Assembly: GCA_028715015.1 (NCBI GenBank)
Contig: JAQTLF010000009.1
Coordinates: forward strand, 1 to 33,863
Length of the DNA stretch: 33,863 bases
Source: Candidatus Moraniibacteriota bacterium
GTDB lineage: Bacteria > Patescibacteriota > Minisyncoccia > Moranbacterales > GWC2-37-73
Direction: 5' to 3'
Positions 22,624-30,767 of this stretch are shown piece after piece. The first letter of the stretch is position 1; every line of letters starts with the position of its first letter. The notes under the pieces were generated by a model. It saw only the letters and a list, made by a program, of their open reading frames with translations, searched no databases and had not been told where the DNA came from. A program made the translations under genes and the position numbers.

Positions 22624-23100
22624 TTATACTCTTCTAGGTTTCTTGGCTCTGCATCCATTGTGTGGAATTGGTGTAACATCCTTGATAGCAGTAAGTTCAA
22701 ATCCTTTGTTTGCCAAAGTTCTGATTGATGATTCACGTCCGCTTCCAACTCCTTTGACGAACACATCCAATTCATGCACGCCATATTTCTTGACTTTTTC
22801 AGCCACGTCATGCACAACCTGAGTTGCTGCATATGGAGTTGCCTTCTTGGCACCTTTGAATCCCAAAAGTCCGGAACTTGACCATCCAAGCATTCCACCA
22901 TTTGCATCAGAAATCATCACCATGGTGTTGTTGTAGGTGCATTTTATGTGGGCTTGCCCCTTAGAGATCTGGCGCTTCAGCTTCTTTTTTTTCTTTTTTG
23001 CTTCAACCTCCACAGCTTCAACAGCCTGGGTGTCAGCAACTTCAACCTCGGTAGATTCTTCGGCCAAAATTTCTTCAGTTGTTTTAATTTCCTCTGCCAT
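22624..23100 (-). CDS. rpsK: 30S ribosomal protein S11 (uS11) with acidic/Lys-rich N-terminal extension
   Basis: 158 aa, about 30 longer than usual. The S11 body begins near residue 44 (KGQAHIKCTYNNTMVMISDA) and contains GFKGAKKATPYAAT, GVGSGRESSIRTL and the C-terminal PIPHNGCRAKKPRRV. The first 34 residues are rich in Glu, Val and Thr and are followed by six Lys; the role of the extension is unknown. It sits between rpsM and rpsD. Confidence 0.97.
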   Translation of the reverse strand: MAEEIKTTEEILAEESTEVEVADTQAVEAVEVEAKKKKKKLKRQISKGQAHIKCTYNNTMVMISDANGGMLGWSSSGLLGFKGAKKATPYAATQVVHDVAEKVKKYGVHELDVFVKGVGSGRESSIRTLANKGFELTAIKDVTPIPHNGCRAKKPRRV

Positions 23101-23203
23101 AAATATTCATGAAACATGGAACATGGAACATGGAACAAAAATTCCGAGACCAAACCATGCGTATTTATTATTGCTCTATGATTTATGCTATATGTTCTAT
23201 GAT
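23101..23203. repeat. rpsM-rpsK intergenic repeat cassette (family A)
   Basis: CATAGAACATATAGCATA words follow the rpsM stop and four GTTCCATG-type units precede rpsK. It shares the TCGGAATTTTTGTTCCATG core with the rplM-rpsI cassette. Confidence 0.75.
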
Positions 23204-23590
23204 CTAAGTCTTTGATTCTGATCTTCGTCCGCTTCCCATTGTTCTGCGAACATTTCCTCTTACTGTTCTACTGTTGGTCTTTGTTCTTTGACCGTTCACA
23301 GGAAGTCCTTTCTGATGACGAACTCCGCGATAACTTCCAACTTCTTTCAATCGCTTGATGTTCATTTTGACTTCATGCTTGAGTTCTCCTTCAACCTTGT
23401 ATTTCTTTTCGATCTCATCTCGCAATTTGTTGGCATCCTCAGCTGACAAATCCTTTGTCCTGATTGCCTGGTCAATGTTGAGAAGTTTCAGAATTTTGCG
23501 ACTTGTTGAAGGTCCGATTCCGAAGACATATGTCAAAGCAATTTCTATTCTTTTTTCATCGGGAAGATTTATTCCAGCAATACGTATCAT
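23204..23590 (-). CDS. rpsM: 30S ribosomal protein S13 (uS13)
   Basis: 128 aa. It starts MIRIAGINLPDEKRIEIALT and has GIGPSTSRKIL (helix-two-turn-helix), GSYRGVRHQKGLPVNGQRTK near residue 92 and the basic tail that contacts tRNA. S13 forms the 30S head bridge to L5. Normal length and operon place (after rpmJ). Confidence 0.97.
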   Translation of the reverse strand: MIRIAGINLPDEKRIEIALTYVFGIGPSTSRKILKLLNIDQAIRTKDLSAEDANKLRDEIEKKYKVEGELKHEVKMNIKRLKEVGSYRGVRHQKGLPVNGQRTKTNSRTVRGNVRRTMGSGRRSESKT

Positions 23591-23700
23591 ATAATCAGGT
23601 TTCAGCTTTTTAGCTTTTTAGCTTTTTAGCTTTTTTTAAAAATTATATCTATTACATCTAAACAGCTAATAAGCCAATGCCTAATAAGCTGCCATTTTAT
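23591..23700. repeat. rpmJ-rpsM intergenic repeat cassette (family B)
   Basis: AGCTTATTAG and GGCTTATTAGC words follow the rpmJ stop; four tandem AAAAAGCT units (8 bp) precede rpsM (minus strand). The halves are near reverse complements. Confidence 0.75.
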
Positions 23701-23814
23701 TTATCCTTGTCGTTGCTTATGCTTCGGTGTAGTACAAATAACATAGACTTTTCCTCTACGTTTTACTATTTTGCATTTAGCGCATATTTTCTTAACTGAT
23801 GCTCTTACTTTCAT
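23701..23814 (-). CDS. rpmJ: 50S ribosomal protein L36 (bL36)
   Basis: 37 aa, translated by hand: starts [14 protein letters not shown] and ends [10 protein letters not shown]. The zinc ligands Cys11, Cys14, Cys27 and His32 (C-C-C-H) are intact. Its place between infA and rpsM is canonical. A GGTGGT purine run lies about 14 nt before the ATG at 23814. Confidence 0.97.
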   Translation of the reverse strand: MKVRASVKKICAKCKIVKRRGKVYVICTTPKHKQRQG

Positions 23815-23905
23815 AAAATTTGTTTACCACCAACTACTTATAACTTTTTCTCCAGTCACTGTTGAGGCGACTGTCATTAGTTGTGAGTCTTTAGTTATTA
23901 GTTAT

Positions 23906-24130
23906 TTACATTCTTTGAGTCACTCTTCCTTTTGTCAGATCATATGGACTCATTTCCATGAGCACGCGATCACCAGGAAGCAGTCTTATGTAGTTCACTC
24001 GCATTCTTCCGGAAATATGGGCCAGCACTTCGTGTCCATTGTCCAGCTTCACTCGAAAAGTGGTGCTTGGCAATGTTTCAATAATCGTACCTTCGATTTT
24101 TATCAATTCTTTTTCCTGTTTTGGGGCCAT
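23906..24130 (-). CDS. infA: Translation initiation factor IF-1
   Basis: 74-aa OB-fold protein that occupies the 30S A site in initiation. Signatures: [32 protein letters not shown] (residues 13-44, given in part) and [23 protein letters not shown]. First gene of this operon version, with about 120 nt of leader; map, adk and secY are not directly upstream. Confidence 0.97.
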   Translation of the reverse strand: MAPKQEKELIKIEGTIIETLPSTTFRVKLDNGHEVLAHISGRMRVNYIRLLPGDRVLMEMSPYDLTKGRVTQRM

Positions 24131-24253
24131 ATTTTGAGTTACATTACAACATAAAAATAGAGGGGATTTACTTCCAACACACTATCCTCATTCTTGAAAT
24201 TCAAATAGTAAGTTCCTCTAATCGGTAGACTCTATTAAGTTTTTCCAAAAACG
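24131..24253 (-). promoter_or_regulatory. Alpha-operon leader with long-range hairpin
   Basis: TAGAGG and TTACT (24207-24220 on the complement) can pair with AGTAA and CCTCTA (24158-24172), closing a loop of about 35 nt. On the minus strand the distal arm is followed by TTTTTATG. This could be an attenuator or a ribosomal-protein target; inference only. Confidence 0.4.
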
Positions 24254-24260
24254 TATAGGA

Positions 24261-24289
24261 ATTTTAGCAAAGTATTGTTTTTCTGTCAA
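24261..24289 (-). promoter_or_regulatory. Alpha-operon promoter
   Basis: TTGACA (24284-24289), 17-bp spacer, TAAAAT (24261-24266) on the minus strand. Start expected near 24254. Confidence 0.85.
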
Positions 24290-24298
24290 CCCCAATAG

Positions 24299-24315
24299 TT
24301 GGCACATGGTGCCAA
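24299..24315. promoter_or_regulatory. Palindrome upstream of the alpha-operon -35 box
   Basis: TTGGCAC-ATG-GTGCCAA, a perfect 7-bp-arm palindrome 9 bp upstream of the -35 box, shaped like a dimeric regulator site. No T run, so not a terminator. Confidence 0.45.
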
Positions 24316-24351
24316 TCTTGCACATGCAGCATTTTTGGCTCCAATAAGCCA

Positions 24352-26262
24352 TTAGTTGCCCTCTGTTGCGATTTGTACACTGACCCTCTGGGCATACTGG
24401 GAAATACGCGTCACAAAGGATGGAGAAAACTCCACATTCACATTTTTTATGGTTGGATATTTGCGTAAGATTGCCGGCAGTTGATCATCAGTTTTGCCCA
24501 AAAGTTCTTTTTTTATTTGTTCGCTGTCAATAATAGGCGTTGAAGTTATTTCACTGTGAACTTTCAATTCTATGATGTTTTTGTCAAAATCAGCATTGGA
24601 AGTGCCGTATTCTATTTTGGAAATGACTTTTTTTACCTGTTTGGTGTCATTGGCGCCATTGATTGATTTTTCAATTATGGATCTGACGTCGGTTTCAGAA
24701 AAAACCAAGACTCGGACTGAGGCTGTGGCAGTGTAGTTGAATGTGCTTACCATATCGCCAACCTTCACGCCAGCCGATGATTTTGTGATTGTCACTTTTT
24801 CAGCTTCATCAAGCAGAATTTCACTGTCGGACAATCCACCTTTGATTTCCTGATTTATTTTTTCAGTCAAAGCATCCTGGGTTTTTTGCTTGGCATTGTC
24901 AATATCTTTTTGTGAGGCCACTCCGCCTGCGGAACTTGTTCCGTCGGATGAGCCACCCACCATCTGCTCAGTTGATTTGGCATAAAATTTGTCATATTTA
25001 GGACTGTCTTTGAAACCTGGAATGTTAAATTTCACTGGTCCTATATTGAAGTCACTTCCAGCTTGATCAGCAATTACCTCAGCAGAAACTGCGCCAGGTT
25101 TCACTTCACCGGCAACCGTGCTCCTTCCAGGCACAACAATATTTTTTTGCAAGCGGAATATTTTTCCATCTTCAGATTCCAGTCTTGTGGTCGCTATCAA
25201 TGTTTGCGGATTGTTGTCAAATTCATTATAGATGACAACGGTGCCGTGAGCCTTTTTCCCGCCAACCGAACTTGAGCCTGAAATTTCATATGGCAAAGTG
25301 ATGCTCTCTTCCTTGTCGATGACTCTGACTGCGATGTTGTGGTCATCGGCAGGCAAAGCGTTCGTTGCATTGAGCACCAAATCTATTTTATCCTTTAACA
25401 CGTTCGGGGTAATGACAATCTTGGCGCTTGGCAAGAAAAGAAACACAGCTGTTCCGACAAAAACAAACAGGCACAGGATCACAAATCCGACCACAACTTT
25501 TTTTATTCTTTTTTCCCTGACAGGAGTTGGGCTTTCGGAAGCATTGGCGGCAGCTTTGTTGGCAGAAAACATTTTTTCCAAACTCTTGGCTTTGTTGGGA
25601 TCAAGCTGTTGGTGATAAGCGCTGCCAGCAAATGATTGCGCACCGGCGCGCAAAGCAGGTTTTCCAACCACTGGTCCAGCAGGACTTTGGGATGGATATT
25701 GAAATTGTTTTTGAATTATTGGCTTTTTTTCTTCCAGAGAATGATGACTCACTGAGTTTACAGGAATGCGTCTGCTGACAGCTTTGGACTGAATCGCTTT
25801 GATGTTTTTCTCCGGGATTTCTCTGCCAAAATTTTCAGTTGCATCATAGAAATTATTTGAACCGACAGATCTCAATCTTATTGATTTGTCTTGATCTTGC
25901 TGGACACTGACAGGTTCATATGTCCCCATCTCGTCTTCATCATCTTCGTCATATTCCCCATCTTCAAGTTCGCCATTGGCAAAAGCATCATTGACTGAAG
26001 GCGCTGTCTCATCCAAACTGGCCAACACTTCGATTCCGCTGCGCTCAGCCATGGAAGCTCCGATCTCATCTTGCGTCACAATGAAGACTTTTTTGCCAAC
26101 CTTGTCAGCTTCACGTTTCAACAATTTCAGATTCACGATGCTTTGCAAAAAAAGCGCACGTTTTGGCACCACAAAATAATTATCAACAGACATTGATTTA
26201 TTTAGCCGATCAACGACCGATGAAATTTCCTCTTCAATATCGATGTAGAATGTCTGATGCAT
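24352..26262 (-). CDS. Membrane-anchored protein with baseplate-J-like extracellular region
   Basis: 636 aa. An N-terminal cytoplasmic domain (1-82) with alternating strands and helices (NYFVVPKRALFLQSIVNLKL, KVFIVTQDEIGASMAERSGI) is followed by an acidic patch (99-112), a disordered linker, a basic stop and one membrane helix (256-277). The outside region contains RLESEDGKIFRLQKNIVVPG and KPGAVSAEVIADQAGSDFNI (about 365-420), resembling the Baseplate_J/gp47 pattern. A helical and beta region follows. The fold match is by eye. It lies just after an FtsA/PilM-like ATPase gene and has its own promoter; a shared membrane assembly is plausible. I do not think it is a phage gene because no phage genes flank it. 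Confidence 0.7.
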   Translation of the reverse strand: MHQTFYIDIEEEISSVVDRLNKSMSVDNYFVVPKRALFLQSIVNLKLLKREADKVGKKVFIVTQDEIGASMAERSGIEVLASLDETAPSVNDAFANGELEDGEYDEDDEDEMGTYEPVSVQQDQDKSIRLRSVGSNNFYDATENFGREIPEKNIKAIQSKAVSRRIPVNSVSHHSLEEKKPIIQKQFQYPSQSPAGPVVGKPALRAGAQSFAGSAYHQQLDPNKAKSLEKMFSANKAAANASESPTPVREKRIKKVVVGFVILCLFVFVGTAVFLFLPSAKIVITPNVLKDKIDLVLNATNALPADDHNIAVRVIDKEESITLPYEISGSSSVGGKKAHGTVVIYNEFDNNPQTLIATTRLESEDGKIFRLQKNIVVPGRSTVAGEVKPGAVSAEVIADQAGSDFNIGPVKFNIPGFKDSPKYDKFYAKSTEQMVGGSSDGTSSAGGVASQKDIDNAKQKTQDALTEKINQEIKGGLSDSEILLDEAEKVTITKSSAGVKVGDMVSTFNYTATASVRVLVFSETDVRSIIEKSINGANDTKQVKKVISKIEYGTSNADFDKNIIELKVHSEITSTPIIDSEQIKKELLGKTDDQLPAILRKYPTIKNVNVEFSPSFVTRISQYAQRVSVQIATEGN

Positions 26263-26368
26263 TATCCGAATTATAATCCTAATTATATCCGAATTTTACA
26301 CGAATAAAAATTACGATTTTATTACGATTTTATTATTTTTCAAATCCGATTTATCTAGTCACAATTCG

Positions 26369-26397
26369 AATATAATTCGGAAAAATTCGGATGTCAA
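26369..26397 (-). promoter_or_regulatory. Promoter of the baseplate-J-like protein gene
   Basis: TTGACA (26392-26397), 17-bp spacer, TATATT (26369-26374) on the minus strand. The spacer and surrounding 140 bp hold repeated ATCCGAATT-type words, partly inverted (26263-26403). Confidence 0.75.
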
Positions 26398-26403
26398 TTC
26401 GTA

Positions 26404-27663
26404 TCAGTCTTGCATGGTTTGCAAAACTCTGCGCAAAATTCCGGCCATGACTTTTTCTTCGCCTGTAACATCGAGCACCAGATTGGCCAAGCCCATCGGG
26501 GTGACATCCTGTGGATTTCTCAACTCACCTGTCTGGTCAACAATGCGGGTCACATCACGAGGTTGCAAATAATTCACGCTTGGCGGCTTGGAAAATGGCA
26601 GACTTTGAGCCCATTCCTGTGTCAGCAAAATGTTCTTGATTCCTGGCAATCCTGATCCCCCACCACAAAGCAAAATTCTTGATGGCAAAACATCGCTTCC
26701 GGCAAATTCTGCCAGTGAAAGTTCCACCCCACTGAGCCAGACCGCGCAATCGCTCTGCAAAATCTGTTCGATTTTTGAACTTATATTGGCGTCCAATTTT
26801 CCTTCGGAATATTTTATTTTCAATTCCTCAGCTTCATCAAAATCAATCCTGAGTTCTTGCGCCAATTTTTTTGTAAAAGCCCTGCCGCCAAAAGCGAACA
26901 TTTTTGTTCCTTCAAGTCCCCCATTTCTCACCACTGCAATGTCTGTTGTTCCGCCACCTATATCAATGAAAATTGCACTAAAGTCCAAGGCGTCGTCATA
27001 GTCGACGCTGCGAGCCACTGCATACGGCTCCGCAGCGATGCTAAGCAAATCAATGTTAAGCTCATCGGCAATCGCTTGCAAAGCTCCCAGATGGATCATG
27101 GGAGCATAGGCATTGAAGATGCTGACTGAAACATCCTTGCCCTGGAATCCGACCGGGTTTGTAACCTGATATCCATCAATACGCACATCCACAATGGCAG
27201 CATTGATGAGCTTTACATCAATGTCCTGTCCCGTTTCCCAAGAAATCTGCTCCTGGATTCTTTCATAAGCTTTGTTTTGCACTTTTTGGATGATGTTTTT
27301 GAGTTCGGGAAAATCAATGCGGCTGTCAGGATTTCCACGTTCATAGTGCACCATGGTTGTCGTTCCTTTCACCAATTCACCCGCAATGCCCACAATGGCT
27401 TTTTTAACTTTTTTTATTTTGGCATTTTCCAAAGCCATGCTGATCGAGGCTTGGCAAGTTTCAATCACGCCTGAAATGTCGGAAACTGCACCGCTTTGCA
27501 TGTTGCCTTTTTTCTGACGTTCCTTTCCCACTCCCACCACCACACCAACTTTTTTTTCATCATCGATCGTGAAAACAAGCGCCTTGGCAACTTCCGTACC
27601 AATATCAAGTGCCAAATAGTATTGGGCACTATTCCCTGAAAATACTTTTGAAAAAATCCCCAT
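26404..27663 (-). CDS. FtsA/PilM-like actin-fold ATPase
   Basis: 419 aa of the FtsA/MreB/PilM superfamily. Nucleotide-binding signatures: phosphate 1 LALDIGTEVAKALVF (17-31), phosphate 2 AIFIDIGGGTTDIAVV near 228, adenosine ILLCGGGSGLPGI near 330. The long insert after phosphate 1 (ISGVIETCQASISMALENAK and VGIAGELVKGTTTMVHYERG) fits the SHS2/1C-type domain of FtsA. I cannot separate FtsA from PilM by eye; no clear C-terminal amphipathic anchor is obvious. Ends in TGA. The next gene encodes a membrane protein, suggesting a cytoplasmic scaffold for it. Confidence 0.82.
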   Translation of the reverse strand: MGIFSKVFSGNSAQYYLALDIGTEVAKALVFTIDDEKKVGVVVGVGKERQKKGNMQSGAVSDISGVIETCQASISMALENAKIKKVKKAIVGIAGELVKGTTTMVHYERGNPDSRIDFPELKNIIQKVQNKAYERIQEQISWETGQDIDVKLINAAIVDVRIDGYQVTNPVGFQGKDVSVSIFNAYAPMIHLGALQAIADELNIDLLSIAAEPYAVARSVDYDDALDFSAIFIDIGGGTTDIAVVRNGGLEGTKMFAFGGRAFTKKLAQELRIDFDEAEELKIKYSEGKLDANISSKIEQILQSDCAVWLSGVELSLAEFAGSDVLPSRILLCGGGSGLPGIKNILLTQEWAQSLPFSKPPSVNYLQPRDVTRIVDQTGELRNPQDVTPMGLANLVLDVTGEEKVMAGILRRVLQTMQD

Positions 27664-27697
27664 AAAGAAATAATTTTATCTTCCATTTAACTTTTTT

Positions 27698-27703
27698 ATT
27701 ATA
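27698..27703 (-). promoter_or_regulatory. Extended -10 promoter of the FtsA/PilM-like gene
   Basis: TGG-TATAAT followed by an A run on the minus strand, identical over 15 bases to the dinD promoter (TGGTATAATAAAAAA). Start near 27691, leader about 28 nt. Confidence 0.65.
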
Positions 27704-27761
27704 CCATGAATTTTGTAAATAAAAAATGAGAGATTCTTCCTAATGTATGGTTTCAAAAAAA

Positions 27762-27882
27762 TAGTTCTTGGTTTTGCTTTGCTTGTTTTCTTTTGAGGCC
27801 ATCCGCAGCGAGAGCGAGGACGAGCGATTGGCCATGAATTCTAGCCAAGAGCGTGCCGAGAAAGAGAACAAGCAAAGCAAAA
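27762..27882. repeat. 121-bp dispersed structured element, copy B
   Basis: Partner of 19023-19143. Here the terminal arms are longer: TTTTGCTTTGCTTG pairs with CAAGCAAAGCAAAA, about 20 of 22 bp in all. The gene-free gap 27704-28026 otherwise holds a hairpin (AGAGCCACG/CGTGGCTCT, 27894-27918), the fusA terminator and a family-B repeat. Confidence 0.8.
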
Positions 27883-27937
27883 TATCACCAACAAGAGCCA
27901 CGAATTAAACGTGGCTCTGAGCGAGCCTGTAACATGC

Positions 27938-27965
27938 AAAAACAGCCCCTTGCGAGGCTGTTTTT
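27938..27965 (-). terminator. Intrinsic terminator of the str operon (after fusA)
   Basis: AAAAACAGCC pairs with GGCTGTTTTT around an 8-nt loop; T runs on both strands. It lies about 60 bp after the fusA stop. Confidence 0.88.
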
Positions 27966-27989
27966 GAAAAGTGTTTTTTGAATTTTTCT

Positions 27990-28023
27990 AAGAAGCTGAG
28001 AAGCTAATGCCTGATAAGCTGTT
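27990..28023 (-). repeat. Family-B repeat half directly after fusA
   Basis: The minus strand reads CAGCTTATCAGGCATTAGC then TTCTCAGCTTCTTAG, almost identical to the sequence after rpsK and similar to that after rpmJ. It begins 4 bp after the stop codon. The complementary second half is absent here because no gene follows. Confidence 0.7.
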
Positions 28024-28026
28024 CTA

Positions 28027-30111
28027 CTATTTCTTGGCAATAATCTCATCAGCCACATTCTTTGGAACTTCTGAATAATTTGAGAATTCCATTGAATAGC
28101 TGGCGCGTCCTTGGGTCATTGATCGCATTTGGGTTGCATATCCGAACATGTTTGCCAAAGGAACTTCCGCTTCGATTTCTTTCACACGCGCATTTCCTTC
28201 TCCACGATCATTGATTTCCTTGATCATACCACGACGTGAGTTGATGTCTCCCACCACATCTCCCATGAATTGTTCCGGTGTTGTCACCACAACTTTCATG
28301 ACAGGTTCGAGGATGACAGGGTTGGCACGTTTCACAGCTTCTTGCACAGCCATTGATCCGGCAATTTTGAAAGCTGCTTCGGATGAATCGACTTCATGGA
28401 AAGATCCATCATACAAAGTCACCATCACATCAACCATCGGATATCCAGCCAACACACCGTTTTCCAAAGCTTCTTTTGCTCCGACGCTGATAGGCTTGAT
28501 GTATTCCTGAGGAATAACACCACCTTTGATTTCATCGAAGAATTCAAAGCCTTTGCCTTTTTCATCCTGAGGTTTGACTTTGAGCCAGCAATGACCATAT
28601 TGTCCGCGACCTCCAGATTGTTTGACATATTTTCCTTCAGCTTGCGCTTCAGATTTGATTGTTTCACGATAGGCCACTTGTGGTTGACCAATGTTCGCTT
28701 CAACTCCGAATTCTCGTTTCATGCGATCAACAATAATGTCCAAGTGAAGTTCACCCATCCCTGAAATGATTGTTTGTCCAGATTCTTCATCAGTTCGAAG
28801 ACGAAGTGTCGGATCTTCACCGGCAAGTTTGCGAAGCGCAACTCCCATTTTTTCTTGATCAGCTTTGGTCTTCGGTTCAACAGCAATGTCAATCACAGGT
28901 TCAGGGAAAACGATGTTTTCAAGTTGGATCTGATTTGCTTCGTCGCAAAGAGTGTCTCCGGTCGTGGTATTTTTAAGACCAACCAAAGCGCCAATTCCAC
29001 CAGCCCTAATCTCATCAATTTCCTCACGATGATTGGCATGCATCTGCAAAATTCGTCCAATTCTTTCTCGTTCACCATTGGTGGAATTGATCACATATGA
29101 ACCAGCTTTCAATGTTCCGGAATACACACGGAAGAAAGTCAATTGACCCACGAATGGATCAGTTGCAACCTTGAAAGCCAAAGCTGAAAATGGTTCGTTG
29201 TCATCGGCATGTCTTTCAATTTCCAATCCTGTTTTTGGATCAGTTCCTTTGATTGAAGTAACATCCAAAGGAGATGGAAGATAGTCAACCACAGCATCCA
29301 AAACCAATTGCACTCCTTTGTTGCGAAGAGCTGTTCCAGTAAACACAGGGACAATTTTTGCATCGATGACAGCCTGGCGAAGAGCAACTTTCAATTCTTC
29401 AACTGAAATTTCTTCTCCTCCCAAATATTTTTCCATGAGAACATCATCAGTTTCAGCAATTTTCTCAACCATTTTTTCTCTCCAAGATTGAGCTTTTTCC
29501 AAAAGTTCAGCTGGAATTTCAGCCTCAACCACGATTTCTCCCATGGCTCCATCGAAAGAATAGGCTTTCATTTTCATCAAATCAACCACACCGGAAAATT
29601 CATTGCGTTCTCCGATCGGCATTTGAAGTGCGATCGCATTCGGAGTCAAACGATTCCAAATCGAATTGAGCACATAATCAAAATCAGCGCCTTCTTTGTC
29701 GATCTTGTTAACGAAACAGATTCGAGGAACTTTGTATTTGTCAGCCTGACGCCAAACCGTTTCTGATTGCGGTTCAACTCCTTCTTTTCCATCAAAAATA
29801 ACCACAGCTCCATCCAAAACGCGAAGTGATCGTTCAACTTCCACAGTGAAGTCAACATGTCCAGGAGTGTCGATGATATTGATCGGATGACCTTTCCAAA
29901 AACATTTGGTTGCAGCTGAGGTGATGGTGATTCCACGTTCCTGTTCCTGTTCCATCCAGTCCATGGTTGCAGCACCTTCATGCACCTCACCAATCTTGTG
30001 GGTGATTCCCGTGTAGAACAAAATACGCTCAGTGGTTGTGGTTTTTCCACCATCAATGTGAGCAATAATACCGATATTTCTTAATTTTGAGATTTCACTT
30101 TCTGTAGACAT
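28027..30111 (-). CDS. fusA: Elongation factor G
   Basis: 694-aa translocation GTPase. G1 is [13 protein letters not shown] (17-29; the usual AHIDAGKT has Ala where this has Gly), switch [12 protein letters not shown]4 NKID near 136. Domain IV has the [14 protein letters not shown] and [11 protein letters not shown] segments that reach the decoding centre. Full family length. It is the last gene of the str operon, separated from rpsG by a large hairpin; tuf does not follow. With RRF (frr, this window) it also recycles ribosomes. Confidence 0.98.
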   Translation of the reverse strand: MSTESEISKLRNIGIIAHIDGGKTTTTERILFYTGITHKIGEVHEGAATMDWMEQEQERGITITSAATKCFWKGHPINIIDTPGHVDFTVEVERSLRVLDGAVVIFDGKEGVEPQSETVWRQADKYKVPRICFVNKIDKEGADFDYVLNSIWNRLTPNAIALQMPIGERNEFSGVVDLMKMKAYSFDGAMGEIVVEAEIPAELLEKAQSWREKMVEKIAETDDVLMEKYLGGEEISVEELKVALRQAVIDAKIVPVFTGTALRNKGVQLVLDAVVDYLPSPLDVTSIKGTDPKTGLEIERHADDNEPFSALAFKVATDPFVGQLTFFRVYSGTLKAGSYVINSTNGERERIGRILQMHANHREEIDEIRAGGIGALVGLKNTTTGDTLCDEANQIQLENIVFPEPVIDIAVEPKTKADQEKMGVALRKLAGEDPTLRLRTDEESGQTIISGMGELHLDIIVDRMKREFGVEANIGQPQVAYRETIKSEAQAEGKYVKQSGGRGQYGHCWLKVKPQDEKGKGFEFFDEIKGGVIPQEYIKPISVGAKEALENGVLAGYPMVDVMVTLYDGSFHEVDSSEAAFKIAGSMAVQEAVKRANPVILEPVMKVVVTTPEQFMGDVVGDINSRRGMIKEINDRGEGNARVKEIEAEVPLANMFGYATQMRSMTQGRASYSMEFSNYSEVPKNVADEIIAKK

Positions 30112-30172
30112 AATAATAAATTTAGCTTTTTATTTATTTAACTTAATTTAATCCTATATATTATTGCAAGTA

Positions 30173-30261
30173 CCCACGAATCTGCAAATAAACTACAAAT
30201 CTACAAATGTCCTGCTATATTTAGCAATTTGTAGATTTGTAAAGATTTGTATATTTGTGGG
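30173..30261. repeat. rpsG-fusA 89-bp hairpin (repeat cassette D)
   Basis: A perfect 14-bp inner stem (ACAAATCTACAAAT/ATTTGTAGATTTGT) and an outer 17-bp arm pair matching at 14 positions (CCCAC.../...GTGGG) form a hairpin of about 35 bp beginning 3 bp after the rpsG stop. Both arms consist of ACAAATCT-type tandem words. There is no T run after it. Confidence 0.85.
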
Positions 30262-30263
30262 AT

Positions 30264-30731
30264 TTATGCGAAGTGAGCAAACGCCTTGTTTGCTTCAGCC
30301 ATACGGTGGGTATCATCACGCTTTTTCATCGCGCTGCCAACTTTGTTTGAAGCATCAATAAGTTCATCTGCCAATTTTTCAGCCATTCGTTTGCCTTTCT
30401 TTGATCTCACTGCTGCCAGAATCCAACGAACTGCAAGTGTTTGTCTGCGTTCTCCGGAAACTTGGATCGGAACTTGATAGTTTGCACCACCAACTCTTTT
30501 TGATTTCAATTCAAGCAAAGGAGAAACATTTTTGATCGCTTGTTCAAAAACGTTAAGTCCGCCTTTTTTGGTTCTTTCGTGAATCACATCAAAGCAATCA
30601 TAAATCACTCTTTCCGCCACACTTCTTTTTCCATCTTGCATTACATTTCCAATGAAGCGTCCCACCAAAATATTTCCATATCTTGAATCAGCTTTCCATT
30701 GTTTCACATATGTTCGTTTTCTTCGTGCCAT
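30264..30731 (-). CDS. rpsG: 30S ribosomal protein S7 (uS7)
   Basis: 155 aa, normal length. It starts MARRKRTYVKQWKADSRYGN and has LVGRFIGNVMQDGKRSVAERV, ALKNVSPLLELKSKRVGGANYQV-type sequence near 66-85, and RWILAAVRSKKGKRMAEKLA. S7 organises the 30S head and in E. coli represses the str operon. Second gene after rpsL. Confidence 0.97.
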   Translation of the reverse strand: MARRKRTYVKQWKADSRYGNILVGRFIGNVMQDGKRSVAERVIYDCFDVIHERTKKGGLNVFEQAIKNVSPLLELKSKRVGGANYQVPIQVSGERRQTLAVRWILAAVRSKKGKRMAEKLADELIDASNKVGSAMKKRDDTHRMAEANKAFAHFA

Positions 30732-30767
30732 ATTAACTAAATTTATTCTAATTATTCAAAAGTTAAA

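Noticed and set aside
19771-23700. CRISPR array from the short direct repeats
   Set aside because: Units are 7-8 bp in immediate tandem without unique spacers, and no cas gene is in the window.
24299-24330. Sigma54 promoter (TGGCAC with a downstream TTGCA)
   Set aside because: The spacing between the elements is too long for a -24/-12 promoter, and a good sigma70 promoter explains the site.
24352-26262. Prophage, suggested by the baseplate-J-like protein and by BRO-N dinD
   Set aside because: No capsid, tail, terminase or integrase genes are present and all neighbours are housekeeping genes.
3758-27663. Recoded UGA (Gly) as in Gracilibacteria or Absconditabacteria
   Set aside because: UGA ends the ftsL-like and FtsA-like genes at sensible positions, and long genes read through without needing UGA as sense.
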